This document shows positions 37,236-45,534 of a stretch of DNA of 64,000 nt, piece after piece. The notes beneath the pieces were generated by a model. That model searched no databases. It was not told the origin of the DNA and saw nothing but the letters and a program-made list of their open reading frames with translations. A program made the translations under genes and the position numbers. Source of the DNA: Microbacteriaceae bacterium PS02066 (GTDB lineage Bacteria; Actinomycetota; Actinomycetes; Actinomycetales; Microbacteriaceae). The stretch lies in the NCBI GenBank assembly GCA_029959545.1, contig JASCPH010000006.1, forward strand, positions 1 through 64,000. Direction: 5' to 3'. The number at the start of each line of letters is the position of its first letter. Within the stretch, counting starts at the first letter, position 1.

Positions 37236-37673
37236 AGTGCTCCCTCTCCGGCGGGCTGGGCTTACCCATGCTAGTGCTGCGAATGGTCCAGGCGAAGAAC
37301 ACGCTTCCCGCCCCCAGAGGTGATCGCACGTCAATGAAGAGTGATTTGAGATTCATCTTGTTAACAACTGTGCAAACTGTGGATAAGTCGGTGGATGACT
37401 CTCGGCGTCTGGGAACTACACACGTGTGAGATGTGGACGCGCTGCGGACGGAGCTGTCGAACACGGATCGTGTCATTCGTCGAGCTCGAGCGTTCTCCAC
37501 ACACGATCGCCGTGTCGTTCACATCGTCCGTCGGCGTTTCGCACAGTTATCCACAAGTTGTCCACATGTGTGAAAGCGCAGGATGAGGCCGCGCGGAACG
37601 ATTGTCAAATGAGAGTCTTCCCGCGCCCCAAAAGACGAACCCCACGGCGCGCGGCCGTGGGGTTCGAGAAGTG
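37236..37673. other. Putative chromosomal replication origin oriC
   Basis: The dnaA-dnaN gap carries DnaA boxes on both strands. Perfect boxes are TGTGGATAA at 37378-37386 and TTATCCACA at 37547-37555. Single-mismatch boxes lie at 37493-37501 and 37558-37566, and looser matches occur elsewhere. An AT-richer stretch at about 37328-37377 (with TGAGATTCATCTTGTTAACA) is a plausible unwinding element. The order rnpA-rpmH-dnaA-oriC-dnaN is the actinobacterial standard. Function is inferred from position and box density. Confidence 0.9.
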
Positions 37674-39086
37674 TCAGCGCCCTGCTCTACCGAGCTGGGT
37701 GGTGATCTCGGAGACCTGGTTGTAGATCGAGCGACGCTCCTTCATGAGGTCGCTGATCTTCTTGTAGGCGTACATGACGGTCGTATGGTCGCGGTTGCCG
37801 AAGAGCTGACCGATCTTCGGCAGCGAGAGGTTCGTGCGCTCCCGGCACAGATACATCGCGATTTGGCGAGCGGTCGCGATTGCCTGCGAACGGCTCGATC
37901 CGTAAAGGTCGTCGACCGACAGCTTGAAGTACTGCGCCGTGGCCGTGATGATGTCCGTCGGCGAGATGACGTTGGTGTCGTCCTGGTCGACGATGTCTCG
38001 TAGCACTTGCTGCGCCAGCGACATGTCGAGCGTCGACCGGTTGAGGCTGGCGAAGGCCGAGACGCGGATGAGGGCGCCCTCGAGCTCGCGGATGTTGCTG
38101 GAGACGACGGTCGCGATGTACTCCATGACCTCCGGCGGGATCTGGAGCCGCTCGTTCTGCGCTTTCTTGCGGAGGATGGCGATGCGGGTTTCGAGGTCCG
38201 GAGCCTGGACGTCGGTGATCAGACCCCACTCGAACCGGCTCCGCATCCGATCCTCGAAGCCGGTGAGGTGCTTGGGCGGGACGTCGCTGGTGATCACGAC
38301 CTGCTTGTCGTGGTCGTGGAGGGTGTTGAAGGTGTGGAAGAAGGCTTCCTGCGTCTCGGCGCGTCCCTGGAGGAACTGGATGTCGTCGATCAGGAGGATG
38401 TCGACGTCGCGGTAGCGCGCCTGGAACGCCGAGCCCCGGTTGTTGGCGATGGAGTTGATGAAGTCGTTCGTGAACTCTTCGCTCGAGACGTAGCGCACGC
38501 GGATGCCGGGATACAGGCTCAGGGCGTAGTCGCCGATGGCGTGCAGCAGGTGCGTCTTTCCGAGTCCCGAGTCGCCGTAGATGAACAGCGGGTTGTATGC
38601 CTTGGCGGGTGCTTCGGCAACGGCGACCGCCGCCGCGTGAGCGAAGCGGTTCGACTGGCCGATGACGAACCGGTCGAAGGTGTACTTCGGGTTCAGACGG
38701 GTGTCTGCGCGAGCGGATGCGGGATCCGCGGCCTCGGCGGCCGGCGCGGGTGCGGCGACGGGCTGCTCGATGACCATGGTCTGCACCGGTACCTCTGCCG
38801 TGAGGTGCGCATCGATCAGCTCCGGATTGACGACGACTCTGAAGCCGGTGATCTCGTTCGCCGATGCCTGCGCGAGGGCTTCGAGGATCATCGGACGAAG
38901 CCGCTTGTTGAGCTGTGCAGCGGTGAGATCATTGGGGACGTCGAGATACAAGAACCCCGACATCACGCCCTGGGCGAGTGCCAGGTTGAGGAAGCCGTGC
39001 ATCTGCGGCGAGACTCGGGCGTCGCTGCCCAGGATCTCGAGAGCCGCCGACCACACCGGGACGTCGGGAGTGTCTTGCGCGGTCAT
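37674..39086 (-). CDS. Chromosomal replication initiator DnaA
   Basis: This 470-aa protein has an N-terminal DnaB/DiaA-binding domain, an acidic/Ala-Pro linker (about 105-128) and an AAA+ domain with Walker [10 protein letters not shown] (171-179) and Walker [10 protein letters not shown]. The C-terminal DNA-binding domain carries the DnaA signature around [14 protein letters not shown]. It binds DnaA boxes and melts oriC. ATG 39086 has AAGAAGGGG upstream; the longer frame to 39179 would cross the promoter and a DnaA box. Confidence 0.98.
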   Translation of the reverse strand: MTAQDTPDVPVWSAALEILGSDARVSPQMHGFLNLALAQGVMSGFLYLDVPNDLTAAQLNKRLRPMILEALAQASANEITGFRVVVNPELIDAHLTAEVPVQTMVIEQPVAAPAPAAEAADPASARADTRLNPKYTFDRFVIGQSNRFAHAAAVAVAEAPAKAYNPLFIYGDSGLGKTHLLHAIGDYALSLYPGIRVRYVSSEEFTNDFINSIANNRGSAFQARYRDVDILLIDDIQFLQGRAETQEAFFHTFNTLHDHDKQVVITSDVPPKHLTGFEDRMRSRFEWGLITDVQAPDLETRIAILRKKAQNERLQIPPEVMEYIATVVSSNIRELEGALIRVSAFASLNRSTLDMSLAQQVLRDIVDQDDTNVISPTDIITATAQYFKLSVDDLYGSSRSQAIATARQIAMYLCRERTNLSLPKIGQLFGNRDHTTVMYAYKKISDLMKERRSIYNQVSEITTQLGRAGR

Positions 39087-39377
39087 GGTCCCCTTCTTGG
39101 CCGGGCGAGAACGCGCCGGTGCGCGACACCTGTGGATAACTGCGCGAGCCACGCTAGTCAGCGAGGCTCCAGAGAGCAAACTCCGGCGTCGTTCCGGGGG
39201 TGTGTCGATTCAGGGTGTCGGGGACGGCGCTGTGGATAATGGCGGGTTGAGCTGCGCGGTTTGAGTTCTGGCGGTTCGCGCCTTAGTCTTAGTCGGTTGA
39301 CTTATGCCCTCGAGGCAGTCCCCGACCACGTCTGAAGGCTTCGCCTTCGGGTGGCAACCGTTTCCCGGAGAGATCCC
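39087..39377. promoter_or_regulatory. Divergent dnaA/rpmH control region with DnaA boxes
   Basis: The rightward rpmH promoter is clear: TTGAGT (39261-39266), 17 bases, TAGTCT (39284-39289), giving an 80-nt leader that contains a small hairpin. Leftward, TAGCGT (39156-39151) is a candidate dnaA -10. Perfect DnaA boxes lie at 39131-39139, just downstream of that element, and at 39231-39239. Autoregulation of dnaA by its product is a reasonable inference. Confidence 0.7.
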
Positions 39378-39515
39378 ATGAGCAAGCGTACGTTCCAGCC
39401 CAACAACCGCCGTCGCGCCAAGAAGCACGGCTTCCGCGCTCGTATGCGCACCCGCGCCGGCCGCGCCATCCTTTCGGCACGCCGCGCCAAGGGCCGCACC
39501 GAGCTCTCGGCCTGA
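39378..39515 (+). CDS. Ribosomal protein L34
   Basis: This 45-aa, highly basic protein begins [20 protein letters not shown], the invariant L34 signature. It is a component of the large ribosomal subunit. The ribosome site CGGAGAG lies 8 bases upstream. It is the first gene of the rpmH-rnpA-yidD-yidC-jag-rsmG cluster. Confidence 0.98.
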   Translation: MSKRTFQPNNRRRAKKHGFRARMRTRAGRAILSARRAKGRTELSA

Positions 39516-39523
39516 CCCTTCCG

Positions 39524-39859
39524 TTGCTCTCGCGGCCGAACCGACTGACCGACGGCGCCGAGTACAAGGCTGTCGTCCGTCGCGGCGTGCGATGTTCCGG
39601 TCCCCACACCGTCACGTACGTGGTGGCATCCGGTGACGATCGTGCTGCACGGTTCGGATTCATCGTGAGCAAGAAGGTCGGCACGGCGGTCGCTCGCAAT
39701 CGCGTCCGCCGGCGGCTCAAAGCAATCTGCGCGTCCGCGCTCCCGACAGTGGTCAGGGGCGCGGACGTTGTCGTGCGCGTGCTGCCCGGTGGCGCAGATG
39801 CCTCCTTCGCGGAGCTCGACGCCGAAGTGAAGCGATGCCTTGCCCGGAGGGCGTCGTGA
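39524..39859 (+). CDS. Ribonuclease P protein component
   Basis: This 111-aa protein carries the RnpA signature ARFGFIVSKKVGTAVARNRV RRRL, the RNR motif that contacts the RNase P RNA. With that RNA it removes 5' leaders from pre-tRNAs. The start is the rare TTG 39524, eight bases after the rpmH stop. It overlaps yidD by 4 bp (GTGA). Confidence 0.95.
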   Translation: MLSRPNRLTDGAEYKAVVRRGVRCSGPHTVTYVVASGDDRAARFGFIVSKKVGTAVARNRVRRRLKAICASALPTVVRGADVVVRVLPGGADASFAELDAEVKRCLARRAS

Positions 39860-40212
39860 GCACCTCGACGCTGCCGATGGCGTCCGTCGGCGAGGCGACG
39901 ATGCCGGAGCACAGCTGGGTGCGCGCGATTCCGCTACTGCCGCGCAACCTCGTGCTCGGTCTTCTCCATGGTTACCGTGCGACGATCTCGCATACGTACG
40001 GCGACGTCTGCAAGTACTACCCGTCCTGTTCCGCCTACGCGGTGGGGGCGGTTCAGCAGCATGGTGCGGCGAAGGGCGCGGCGCTGACCGCCGCTCGGAT
40101 CGCGCGGTGCCACCCCTGGGCCGAGGGCGGGATCGATGATCCGCCTGCCCACGCGAACTTCTCCCACGCACTGACCCGGCACGGATTCGTCGTGCCACTG
40201 AGAAAGGACTGA
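39856..40212 (+). CDS. Membrane protein insertion efficiency factor YidD
   Basis: This 118-aa protein has the YidD core YYPSCSAYAVGAVQQHG and RCHPWAEGGIDDPP, with conserved cysteines. It is an amphipathic, membrane-associated protein that assists YidC. GTG 39856 overlaps the rnpA stop. The N-terminal 25 residues are an extension compared with shorter family members. Confidence 0.93.
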   Translation: MSTSTLPMASVGEATMPEHSWVRAIPLLPRNLVLGLLHGYRATISHTYGDVCKYYPSCSAYAVGAVQQHGAAKGAALTAARIARCHPWAEGGIDDPPAHANFSHALTRHGFVVPLRKD

Positions 40213-40217
40213 TCCCC

Positions 40218-41315
40218 GTGGATCTGGTACTTGCGACCGCGACGCAATCATCGGGCGGCTTCGACCTGATCGGGACGATCCTGTGGCCGCTCAAGTGGGT
40301 CGTCGAGCTGGTGCTCGTCGCCTGGCACGCGATCTGGACGTTCATCGGACTGCCGGCGGACTCGGGTCTGGCCTGGGTTCTGTCGATCGTGGGCCTTGTC
40401 ATCGTCGTGCGTGCGGCCCTCATCCCGCTCTTCGTCAAGCAGATCAAGAGCCAGCGCAAGATGATGGAGATCGCTCCGGAACTGCGCAAGGTGCAGGAGA
40501 AGTATCGCGGTAAGCGTGACCAGCTCTCTCGCGAGGCGATGAGCCGCGAGACGATGGCGCTGTACAAGAAGCACGGCACGACGCCGATCTCGGGTTGTCT
40601 GCCGCTGCTCGTGCAGATGCCGATCTTTTTCTCCCTCTACAGCGTGCTGAACGATGTCGCGAAGCACGCGGCGGCCGGTATCGGTGGTGTGGGATTCCTC
40701 GACGCGAACCTCACGTCCGAGTTCTACAACGCCAACCTGTTCGGCGCGTCGCTCCATGACACGCTCGTGGGTGCGTGGGGACGCCCGGATGGCACGGTGA
40801 CCGTCATCATCCTGCTCGTCCTGGTCGTCCTGATGATCGCGTCGCAGTTCTTCACGCAGCTGCAGATCATCTCGAAGAACCTGTCGCCCGAGGCCAAGAC
40901 GGGCCAGGCATACCAGATGCAGCGCATCATGCTCTACATCCTGCCGTTGGCGTTCGTCTTCTCCGGCATCTTCTTCCCGCTCGGCGTGGTCGTCTACTGG
41001 TTCGTCAGCAACATCTGGACGATGGTGCAGCAGTTCCTCGTCATTCGGAACCTGCCGACACCCGGCTCCGAGGCCGCGAAGGCTCGTGAGGAGCGTCTCG
41101 CGCGCCGCGGGAAGGCCATCGACAGCAGCGGCAAGGTCGTTCCCATGGAGAAGTACCAGGCCGAGCAGCAGCGTCTCCTCGAGGAGGCGGAGCGCAAGCG
41201 CGCCGCCGCTCCCAAGCGTCAGCAGCCCGTCGGGAAGCAGCGCGCCAAGAAGCAGGCCAGCAAGCAGCCACCCGCCGCCAAGAGCGGCACCTCCGATTCC
41301 GAACCGTCCAGCTGA
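40218..41315 (+). CDS. Membrane protein insertase YidC/Oxa1
   Basis: This 365-aa insertase has five transmembrane helices, with the hydrophilic-groove arginine region VVRAALIPLFVKQ, the cytoplasmic hairpin RKMMEIAPELRKVQEKY, and the family stretch GCLPLLVQMPIFFSLY. The C-terminal 80 residues are basic and Lys/Ala-rich and may bind ribosomes. It inserts membrane proteins with or without Sec. It starts GTG 40218, five bases after yidD. Confidence 0.96.
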   Translation: MDLVLATATQSSGGFDLIGTILWPLKWVVELVLVAWHAIWTFIGLPADSGLAWVLSIVGLVIVVRAALIPLFVKQIKSQRKMMEIAPELRKVQEKYRGKRDQLSREAMSRETMALYKKHGTTPISGCLPLLVQMPIFFSLYSVLNDVAKHAAAGIGGVGFLDANLTSEFYNANLFGASLHDTLVGAWGRPDGTVTVIILLVLVVLMIASQFFTQLQIISKNLSPEAKTGQAYQMQRIMLYILPLAFVFSGIFFPLGVVVYWFVSNIWTMVQQFLVIRNLPTPGSEAAKAREERLARRGKAIDSSGKVVPMEKYQAEQQRLLEEAERKRAAAPKRQQPVGKQRAKKQASKQPPAAKSGTSDSEPSS

Positions 41316-41325
41316 GGAACCCGCC

Positions 41326-41820
41326 ATGACCTCTGATCTCTCCCCCACCGCGACCGACTCGGTCGAACAGCTCGAGCAGGAAGGCGACGTCGCCGCCGAC
41401 TTCCTGGAGGGTCTGCTCGACATCGCTGACATCGGCGGCGACCTGGCGCTGGATGTTCGTAACGACCGCGCGTACGTGTCCATCGAATCGGATGGTGACG
41501 ACTCGCTTCGCGTGCTGGCGGACCCGGACACGGTCAGCGCTCTTCAGGATCTGACCCGCCTCGCTGTGCAGAACCGCACCGGTCGATTCTCGCGCCTCAT
41601 CCTGGATGTCAGTGGTTCGCGCGACGCGCGACGCCGAGAGCTCGAGGCGCTGGTGGACCGCGCTGCTTCGCGACTGGAAGACGGCGCATCTCAGGCCTCG
41701 CTCCCCGCGATGTCGAGCTACGAGCGCAAGGTGGTGCACGACATCGCGGCCGAGCGCCGCCTGGTGTCCGAGTCCTATGGCGAGGGCGCTCAGCGTCACA
41801 CGGTACTTCGGCGCGCGTGA
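41326..41820 (+). CDS. R3H/KH-domain RNA-binding protein Jag (KhpB)
   Basis: This 164-aa protein has a KH-like domain (about 45-100) and a C-terminal R3H domain with MSSYERKVVHDIAAERR. Jag/KhpB binds RNA and in firmicutes affects cell elongation; its role here is unknown. It lies between yidC and rsmG as in most actinobacteria. The GTG of rsmG overlaps its stop. Confidence 0.93.
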   Translation: MTSDLSPTATDSVEQLEQEGDVAADFLEGLLDIADIGGDLALDVRNDRAYVSIESDGDDSLRVLADPDTVSALQDLTRLAVQNRTGRFSRLILDVSGSRDARRRELEALVDRAASRLEDGASQASLPAMSSYERKVVHDIAAERRLVSESYGEGAQRHTVLRRA

Positions 41821-42473
41821 GTGTTTCACGTGAAACACTGATGGACGGTCTCGAGCAGGAGCCGGATGCTGCGGCCGCGATCTTCGGTGACCGGATCGAT
41901 CTCGCGCGCGCATTCACGCGCAACCTGGCGAAGGAAGGCGAGTTGCGCGGGCTCATCGGTCCGCTGGAACTGCCGCGACTGTGGACGCGCCACATCCTGA
42001 ACAGTGCGGTTATGGCGCCGCTCGTTCCAGGGGGCCGAATCGGAGATGTCGGCTCCGGCGCGGGGTTGCCAGGGATCGTGGGAGCGATCGCCCGACCTGA
42101 TGTCGAGTGGGTGCTGATCGAGCCGATGGAGCGACGCACCCAGTGGCTGCAGGAACAGGTCGATGAGCTCGCGCTCGACAACGTCGAGGTCTTTCGCGGT
42201 CGGTCGCAGGACTGGATGCACGGAGCGGTGCTCGATGCCGCGACCGCTCGTGCGGTGAGTGCCTTGCGCACCCTTCTTCCGATCACGGCGCCACTCGTCC
42301 GTGACGGCGGAGAGCTGATTCTCCTCAAGGGGGCGGCGGCCGACGCAGAGATCGAGAAGTCGGTAAAGCAGGCCCGTTCTCACCGTGTCGTCGATCTGCG
42401 TGTAGAGGTCGTCGGTGAGGGCATCCTGGAAACGCCGACCCGCGTCGTTCGCGGACGGATACAGCGTTCCTGA
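41817..42473 (+). CDS. 16S rRNA (guanine-N7) methyltransferase RsmG
   Basis: This 218-aa SAM-dependent methyltransferase has the cofactor loop GDVGSGAGLPG near residue 80. It makes m7G527 in 16S rRNA, and loss in other bacteria gives low-level streptomycin resistance. GTG 41817 overlaps the jag stop and reads through a perfect parS site, translated as SVSRET. ATG 41841 after the parS is an alternative that would remove 8 residues. Confidence 0.93.
   Translation: MSVSRETLMDGLEQEPDAAAAIFGDRIDLARAFTRNLAKEGELRGLIGPLELPRLWTRHILNSAVMAPLVPGGRIGDVGSGAGLPGIVGAIARPDVEWVLIEPMERRTQWLQEQVDELALDNVEVFRGRSQDWMHGAVLDAATARAVSALRTLLPITAPLVRDGGELILLKGAAADAEIEKSVKQARSHRVVDLRVEVVGEGILETPTRVVRGRIQRS
41822..41837. 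promoter_or_regulatory. parS site 1
   Basis: TGTTTCACGTGAAACA, the exact 16-bp ParB-binding palindrome, overlaps the first codons of rsmG. ParB-CTP clamps load here for chromosome segregation. Confidence 0.95.
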
Positions 42474-42478
42474 CGAGA

Positions 42479-42494
42479 TGTTTCACGTGAAACA
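42479..42494. promoter_or_regulatory. parS site 2
   Basis: A second exact TGTTTCACGTGAAACA lies 5 bases after the rsmG stop, in the gap before parA. Confidence 0.95.
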
Positions 42495-42540
42495 TCGCGG
42501 CGTGGCTGTCGATGCCGACGATTAGAGTGGACAGAGTTCG

Positions 42541-43503
42541 ATGCTGGCGAAAGGCGAAGTGTTTCACGTGAAACAATCCGACGACACCGCGACGGACTTC
42601 GGTGACGACACCCCTCTTGCTCGCGAACTCGCGGATCTGCGCGCGCGACGGCGTGCGCTCGAGGACTCCACCGTGACCCTGCCGACTGGGACGCGCACGC
42701 TGACGGTGTCGAACCAGAAGGGCGGCGTCGGTAAGACGACGACCACCGTCAATTTGGCGGCCGCGCTGGCCAGCGTCGGCGCTCGTGTGCTGGTGATCGA
42801 TCTCGATCCGCAAGGCAACGCATCCACCGCCCTGGGTGTGCCGCATACCGCCGACATCCCGAGCGTCTATGACGTGCTGATCGACGAGTTTCCTCTCGCG
42901 GACATCATCCAGACGAGCCCCGAGTCTCCGCTGCTGACCTGCGCACCGAGCACGATTCACCTCGCGGGCGCAGAGATCGAGCTCGTCTCGCAGGTTGCAC
43001 GCGAACATCGACTGCGTCGGGCACTGGAGGAGTATCTCACCACGGCTGAAGAGCCGCCCCACGTCGTTCTCATCGACTGTCCGCCCTCACTCGGGCTGCT
43101 CACCATCAACGCCTTCACCGCGGCGGACGAGGTTCTCATCCCCATCCAGTGCGAGTACTACGCTCTCGAGGGTCTGAGCCAGTTGCTCGGCAGCGTGCAG
43201 ATGATCCAGAAGCACTTGAATCCGCCGCTTCACGTGTCATCCATCCTGCTGACGATGTACGACGGGCGCACCCGGCTCGCTCAGCAGGTGGCCGAGGAAG
43301 TGCGCGCGCACTTCCCGAAAGAAGTGCTGAAAACGGTGATCCCGCGCTCGGTGCGCGTGTCCGAAGCACCGAGTTTCGGTCAGACCGTCATCGCCTACGA
43401 CGGCCAGTCGGCGGGCGCGGTCGCCTACCGAGAAGCCGCCGTCGAACTGCTGGCACGCGAAGCCGATGAGGCTGCCTCGACCACGAACGAAGGAGAACAC
43501 TGA
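42541..43503 (+). CDS. Chromosome partitioning ATPase ParA (Soj)
   Basis: This 320-aa Walker-type ATPase has the deviant Walker A KGGVGKTTT (60-68), the switch region DLDPQGNAS and a conserved IDCPPSLG. It binds DNA non-specifically and moves ParB-parS complexes to the cell pole. The N-terminal 50 residues precede the ATPase core, and the first of them are encoded across a parS site (translated VFHVKQ). A TAGAGT box (42523-42528) is a possible promoter. It overlaps parB by one base. Confidence 0.95.
   Translation: MLAKGEVFHVKQSDDTATDFGDDTPLARELADLRARRRALEDSTVTLPTGTRTLTVSNQKGGVGKTTTTVNLAAALASVGARVLVIDLDPQGNASTALGVPHTADIPSVYDVLIDEFPLADIIQTSPESPLLTCAPSTIHLAGAEIELVSQVAREHRLRRALEEYLTTAEEPPHVVLIDCPPSLGLLTINAFTAADEVLIPIQCEYYALEGLSQLLGSVQMIQKHLNPPLHVSSILLTMYDGRTRLAQQVAEEVRAHFPKEVLKTVIPRSVRVSEAPSFGQTVIAYDGQSAGAVAYREAAVELLAREADEAASTTNEGEH
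42560..42575. promoter_or_regulatory. parS site 3, within the parA start
   Basis: A third exact TGTTTCACGTGAAACA lies inside the 5' end of parA. If translation starts at 42541 the site is coding. Confidence 0.95.
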
Positions 43504-44465
43504 TGGCCAAGCGAACGGGACTCGGTCGAGGAATCGGCGCTCTCATTCCGACGTCGGAGGCGTCGGAGGCGCGTCCGGTCGACGTGTTCTTCCCCGGTGC
43601 TTCCGCACCGAAGTCGGATGCGACGAAGGAAGAAGCTCCTCAGGAGGAGCTCCTGGCCGTCCCGGGTGCGCGCCTGATCCAGGTGGATCCCCACGCCATC
43701 GTCCCGAACCCTCGTCAGCCCCGGACGAACTTCGACCCCGACGACCTCGCGGAGCTCGTGCACTCCGTGCGTGAGTTCGGCGTTCTCCAGCCGGTCGTCG
43801 TGCGCGATACGGGAGACGGCACGTACGAACTGATCATGGGGGAGCGGCGCACCCGCGCCGCACGCGAAGCAGGCCTGGAGACCATCCCCGCCATCCTCCG
43901 CGAGACGGCGGACGAGGACCTGCTCCGCGATGCGCTGCTCGAGAACCTCCACCGCTCACAGCTGAACCCGCTCGAGGAGGCGTCCGCCTACCAGCAGCTG
44001 CTCGAAGACTTCGGCATCACCCAGGAGCAGCTCGCGACACGCATCGGACGCTCGCGCCCTCAGATCTCCAACACCATCCGGCTGCTGCGCCTGCCGGTGC
44101 CGGTGCAGCAGCGCGTCGCCGCCGGTGTCCTCTCCGCGGGTCATGCTCGCGCGATCCTGTCCGTCGAGGACGGCGAAAGCATGCAGCGCCTCGCGGACAA
44201 GATCGTGAACGAGGATCTCTCCGTCCGTGCGGCTGAGGCCGCGGCCAAGGGTGCCGCCGCGGTGAAGCGGCCGGCACCAAAGGCTGGGGCGCGTCGCGCA
44301 CATCTCGATGAGATCGCGGAGCGCTTGGGTGATCGCCTCAACACCCGCGTGAAGATCTCCATCTCAGCACGAAAAGGCCAGATCGCGATCGATTTCGCGA
44401 CGATTCAGGATTTGAATCGCATTCTCAGCGAGCTCGGCGAAGAAGAGCTCGGAACTTCGCGCTGA
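43503..44465 (+). CDS. ParB/Spo0J chromosome partitioning protein
   Basis: This 320-aa protein has the CTPase domain (about 55-150) with GERRTRAARE and ENLHRSQLNPLEEA, a helix-turn-helix that recognises parS (about 165-235) and a C-terminal dimerisation segment. It loads on the parS sites located 1-1.7 kb upstream and spreads to form the segregation complex. ATG 43503 overlaps the parA stop. Confidence 0.96.
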   Translation: MAKRTGLGRGIGALIPTSEASEARPVDVFFPGASAPKSDATKEEAPQEELLAVPGARLIQVDPHAIVPNPRQPRTNFDPDDLAELVHSVREFGVLQPVVVRDTGDGTYELIMGERRTRAAREAGLETIPAILRETADEDLLRDALLENLHRSQLNPLEEASAYQQLLEDFGITQEQLATRIGRSRPQISNTIRLLRLPVPVQQRVAAGVLSAGHARAILSVEDGESMQRLADKIVNEDLSVRAAEAAAKGAAAVKRPAPKAGARRAHLDEIAERLGDRLNTRVKISISARKGQIAIDFATIQDLNRILSELGEEELGTSR

Positions 44466-44514
44466 TCGAAGCGCAGAATCGCTCCTGACGAACCGAAATC
44501 GGTCGGTTCGGCTC

Positions 44515-44697
44515 GTTTCGACTCTGCGTTTCGACTCTGCGTTTCGACTCGCTTCGCTCGCTCAACGACCAGTGAGGATATCCGGTCGTTGAGCGAGGAG
44601 CGCACGAAACGCTCGTGACCCCGGTCGTTGAGCGAGGAGCGCACGAAACGCTCGTGACCCCGGTCGTTGAGCGAGGAGCGCAGCGACGAGACGAAAC
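44515..44697. repeat. Repeat cluster after parB (39-bp direct repeats plus inverted copy)
   Basis: The gap behind parB contains GTTTCGACTCTGC-type 13-bp tandem units at 44515, 44528 and 44541. A leftward arm GTTTCGACTCGCTTCGCTCG follows at 44541. Three rightward units of 39 bp start at 44582, 44621 and 44660, each beginning CCGGTCGTTGAGCGAGGAGC. The arms are inverse copies and could form cruciforms. A single core copy also lies near 5764-5781. This looks like an interspersed palindromic repeat that has expanded locally. Confidence 0.85.
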
Positions 44698-44750
44698 GGA
44701 AACGACGCGCTCGGGACCCCGACGCGTTGTGCAAAACATAGGCTGGAATC

Positions 44751-45092
44751 ATGACCTCCGAATCCCCACGCCGTCGAGCGAGTCTCGAATTGCTGCGGGC
44801 GGAAGCGGCGGACGAACTGGCGGCGCTCATCCACGAGCGACTTCGCGAGGGGGAGGATCCGTGGGACTTCATGGAAGACCTCCCCACGGTCGATGAACTG
44901 GTCGTGTTCCTCCTGCGCGCAGAGAACATCGCTGAAGCCGGCGGCAGCAAGCCGTCCGAGGCACGTCACTACCGTGTGCTCCGTCAGATCGCCCTGGACT
45001 ATCCGCCGCTGACCCGCGCCGTCTGGCGTCTCCTCGGCGAGACGAACACTTCACGTCGCTGGGACGCCACCGTGCGCCCCGAAGCATCTTGA
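44751..45092 (+). CDS. Conserved-style hypothetical protein next to parB
   Basis: This 113-aa helical protein begins TSESPRRRASLELLRAEAADE. It has no membrane segment or known motif. Its start lies 6 nt after TAGGCT (44739-44744), so it is probably leaderless. A similar-sized gene of unknown role occurs between parB and trxA in other actinobacteria. A strong bidirectional terminator follows. Confidence 0.7.
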   Translation: MTSESPRRRASLELLRAEAADELAALIHERLREGEDPWDFMEDLPTVDELVVFLLRAENIAEAGGSKPSEARHYRVLRQIALDYPPLTRAVWRLLGETNTSRRWDATVRPEAS

Positions 45093-45096
45093 ACAG

Positions 45097-45141
45097 CACA
45101 GAGAAAGGCCCCCGGAGAATCTCCGGGGGCCTTTCTCTGTG
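45097..45141. terminator. Strong bidirectional terminator
   Basis: A perfect 21-bp inverted repeat (45097-45117 with 45121-45141, 3-nt loop) contains A and T runs on both sides and separates the rightward hypothetical gene from the leftward trxA. Confidence 0.93.
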
Positions 45142-45150
45142 AGGGGAGGG

Positions 45151-45474
45151 TCAGCCGATGAACGCGGCCAGATCCTGCTCGAGCGCGAACTTCGGCTTCG
45201 CGCCGATGATCGTGGTCTTTACCTCGCCGCCCTGGAACACCTTCATCGCCGGGATGGAGGTGATCTGGTACTTCATCGCGAGGTCGGGGTTCTCGTCCAC
45301 GTTGAGCTTGAGGACCGTGATCTTCTCGGGGTTCTCCGCCTGGATCTCATCGAGAACCGGGGCCACCATGCGACACGGGCCGCACCACTCCGCCCAGAAA
45401 TCCACCAGGACAGGACCGTCTGCTTCGAGGACGTCCTGGTTCCAGGTGCTCGAGCTGGTCGCCTTCGCGCTCAT
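45151..45474 (-). CDS. Thioredoxin
   Basis: This 107-aa thioredoxin has the active site WCGPC (30-34) and the cis-proline in TSIPAMKVF. It reduces protein disulfides and is recycled by the neighbouring TrxB. Of two nearby ATGs, 45474 is preferred because GAAGGGAA sits at the proper distance; 45480 is too close to it. Confidence 0.96.
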   Translation of the reverse strand: MSAKATSSSTWNQDVLEADGPVLVDFWAEWCGPCRMVAPVLDEIQAENPEKITVLKLNVDENPDLAMKYQITSIPAMKVFQGGEVKTTIIGAKPKFALEQDLAAFIG

Positions 45475-45534
45475 TGTCATTTCCCTTCGTAAGTCTTACT
45501 CGTACCGAACACCCGACGGGGTTCGGATGTTCCC

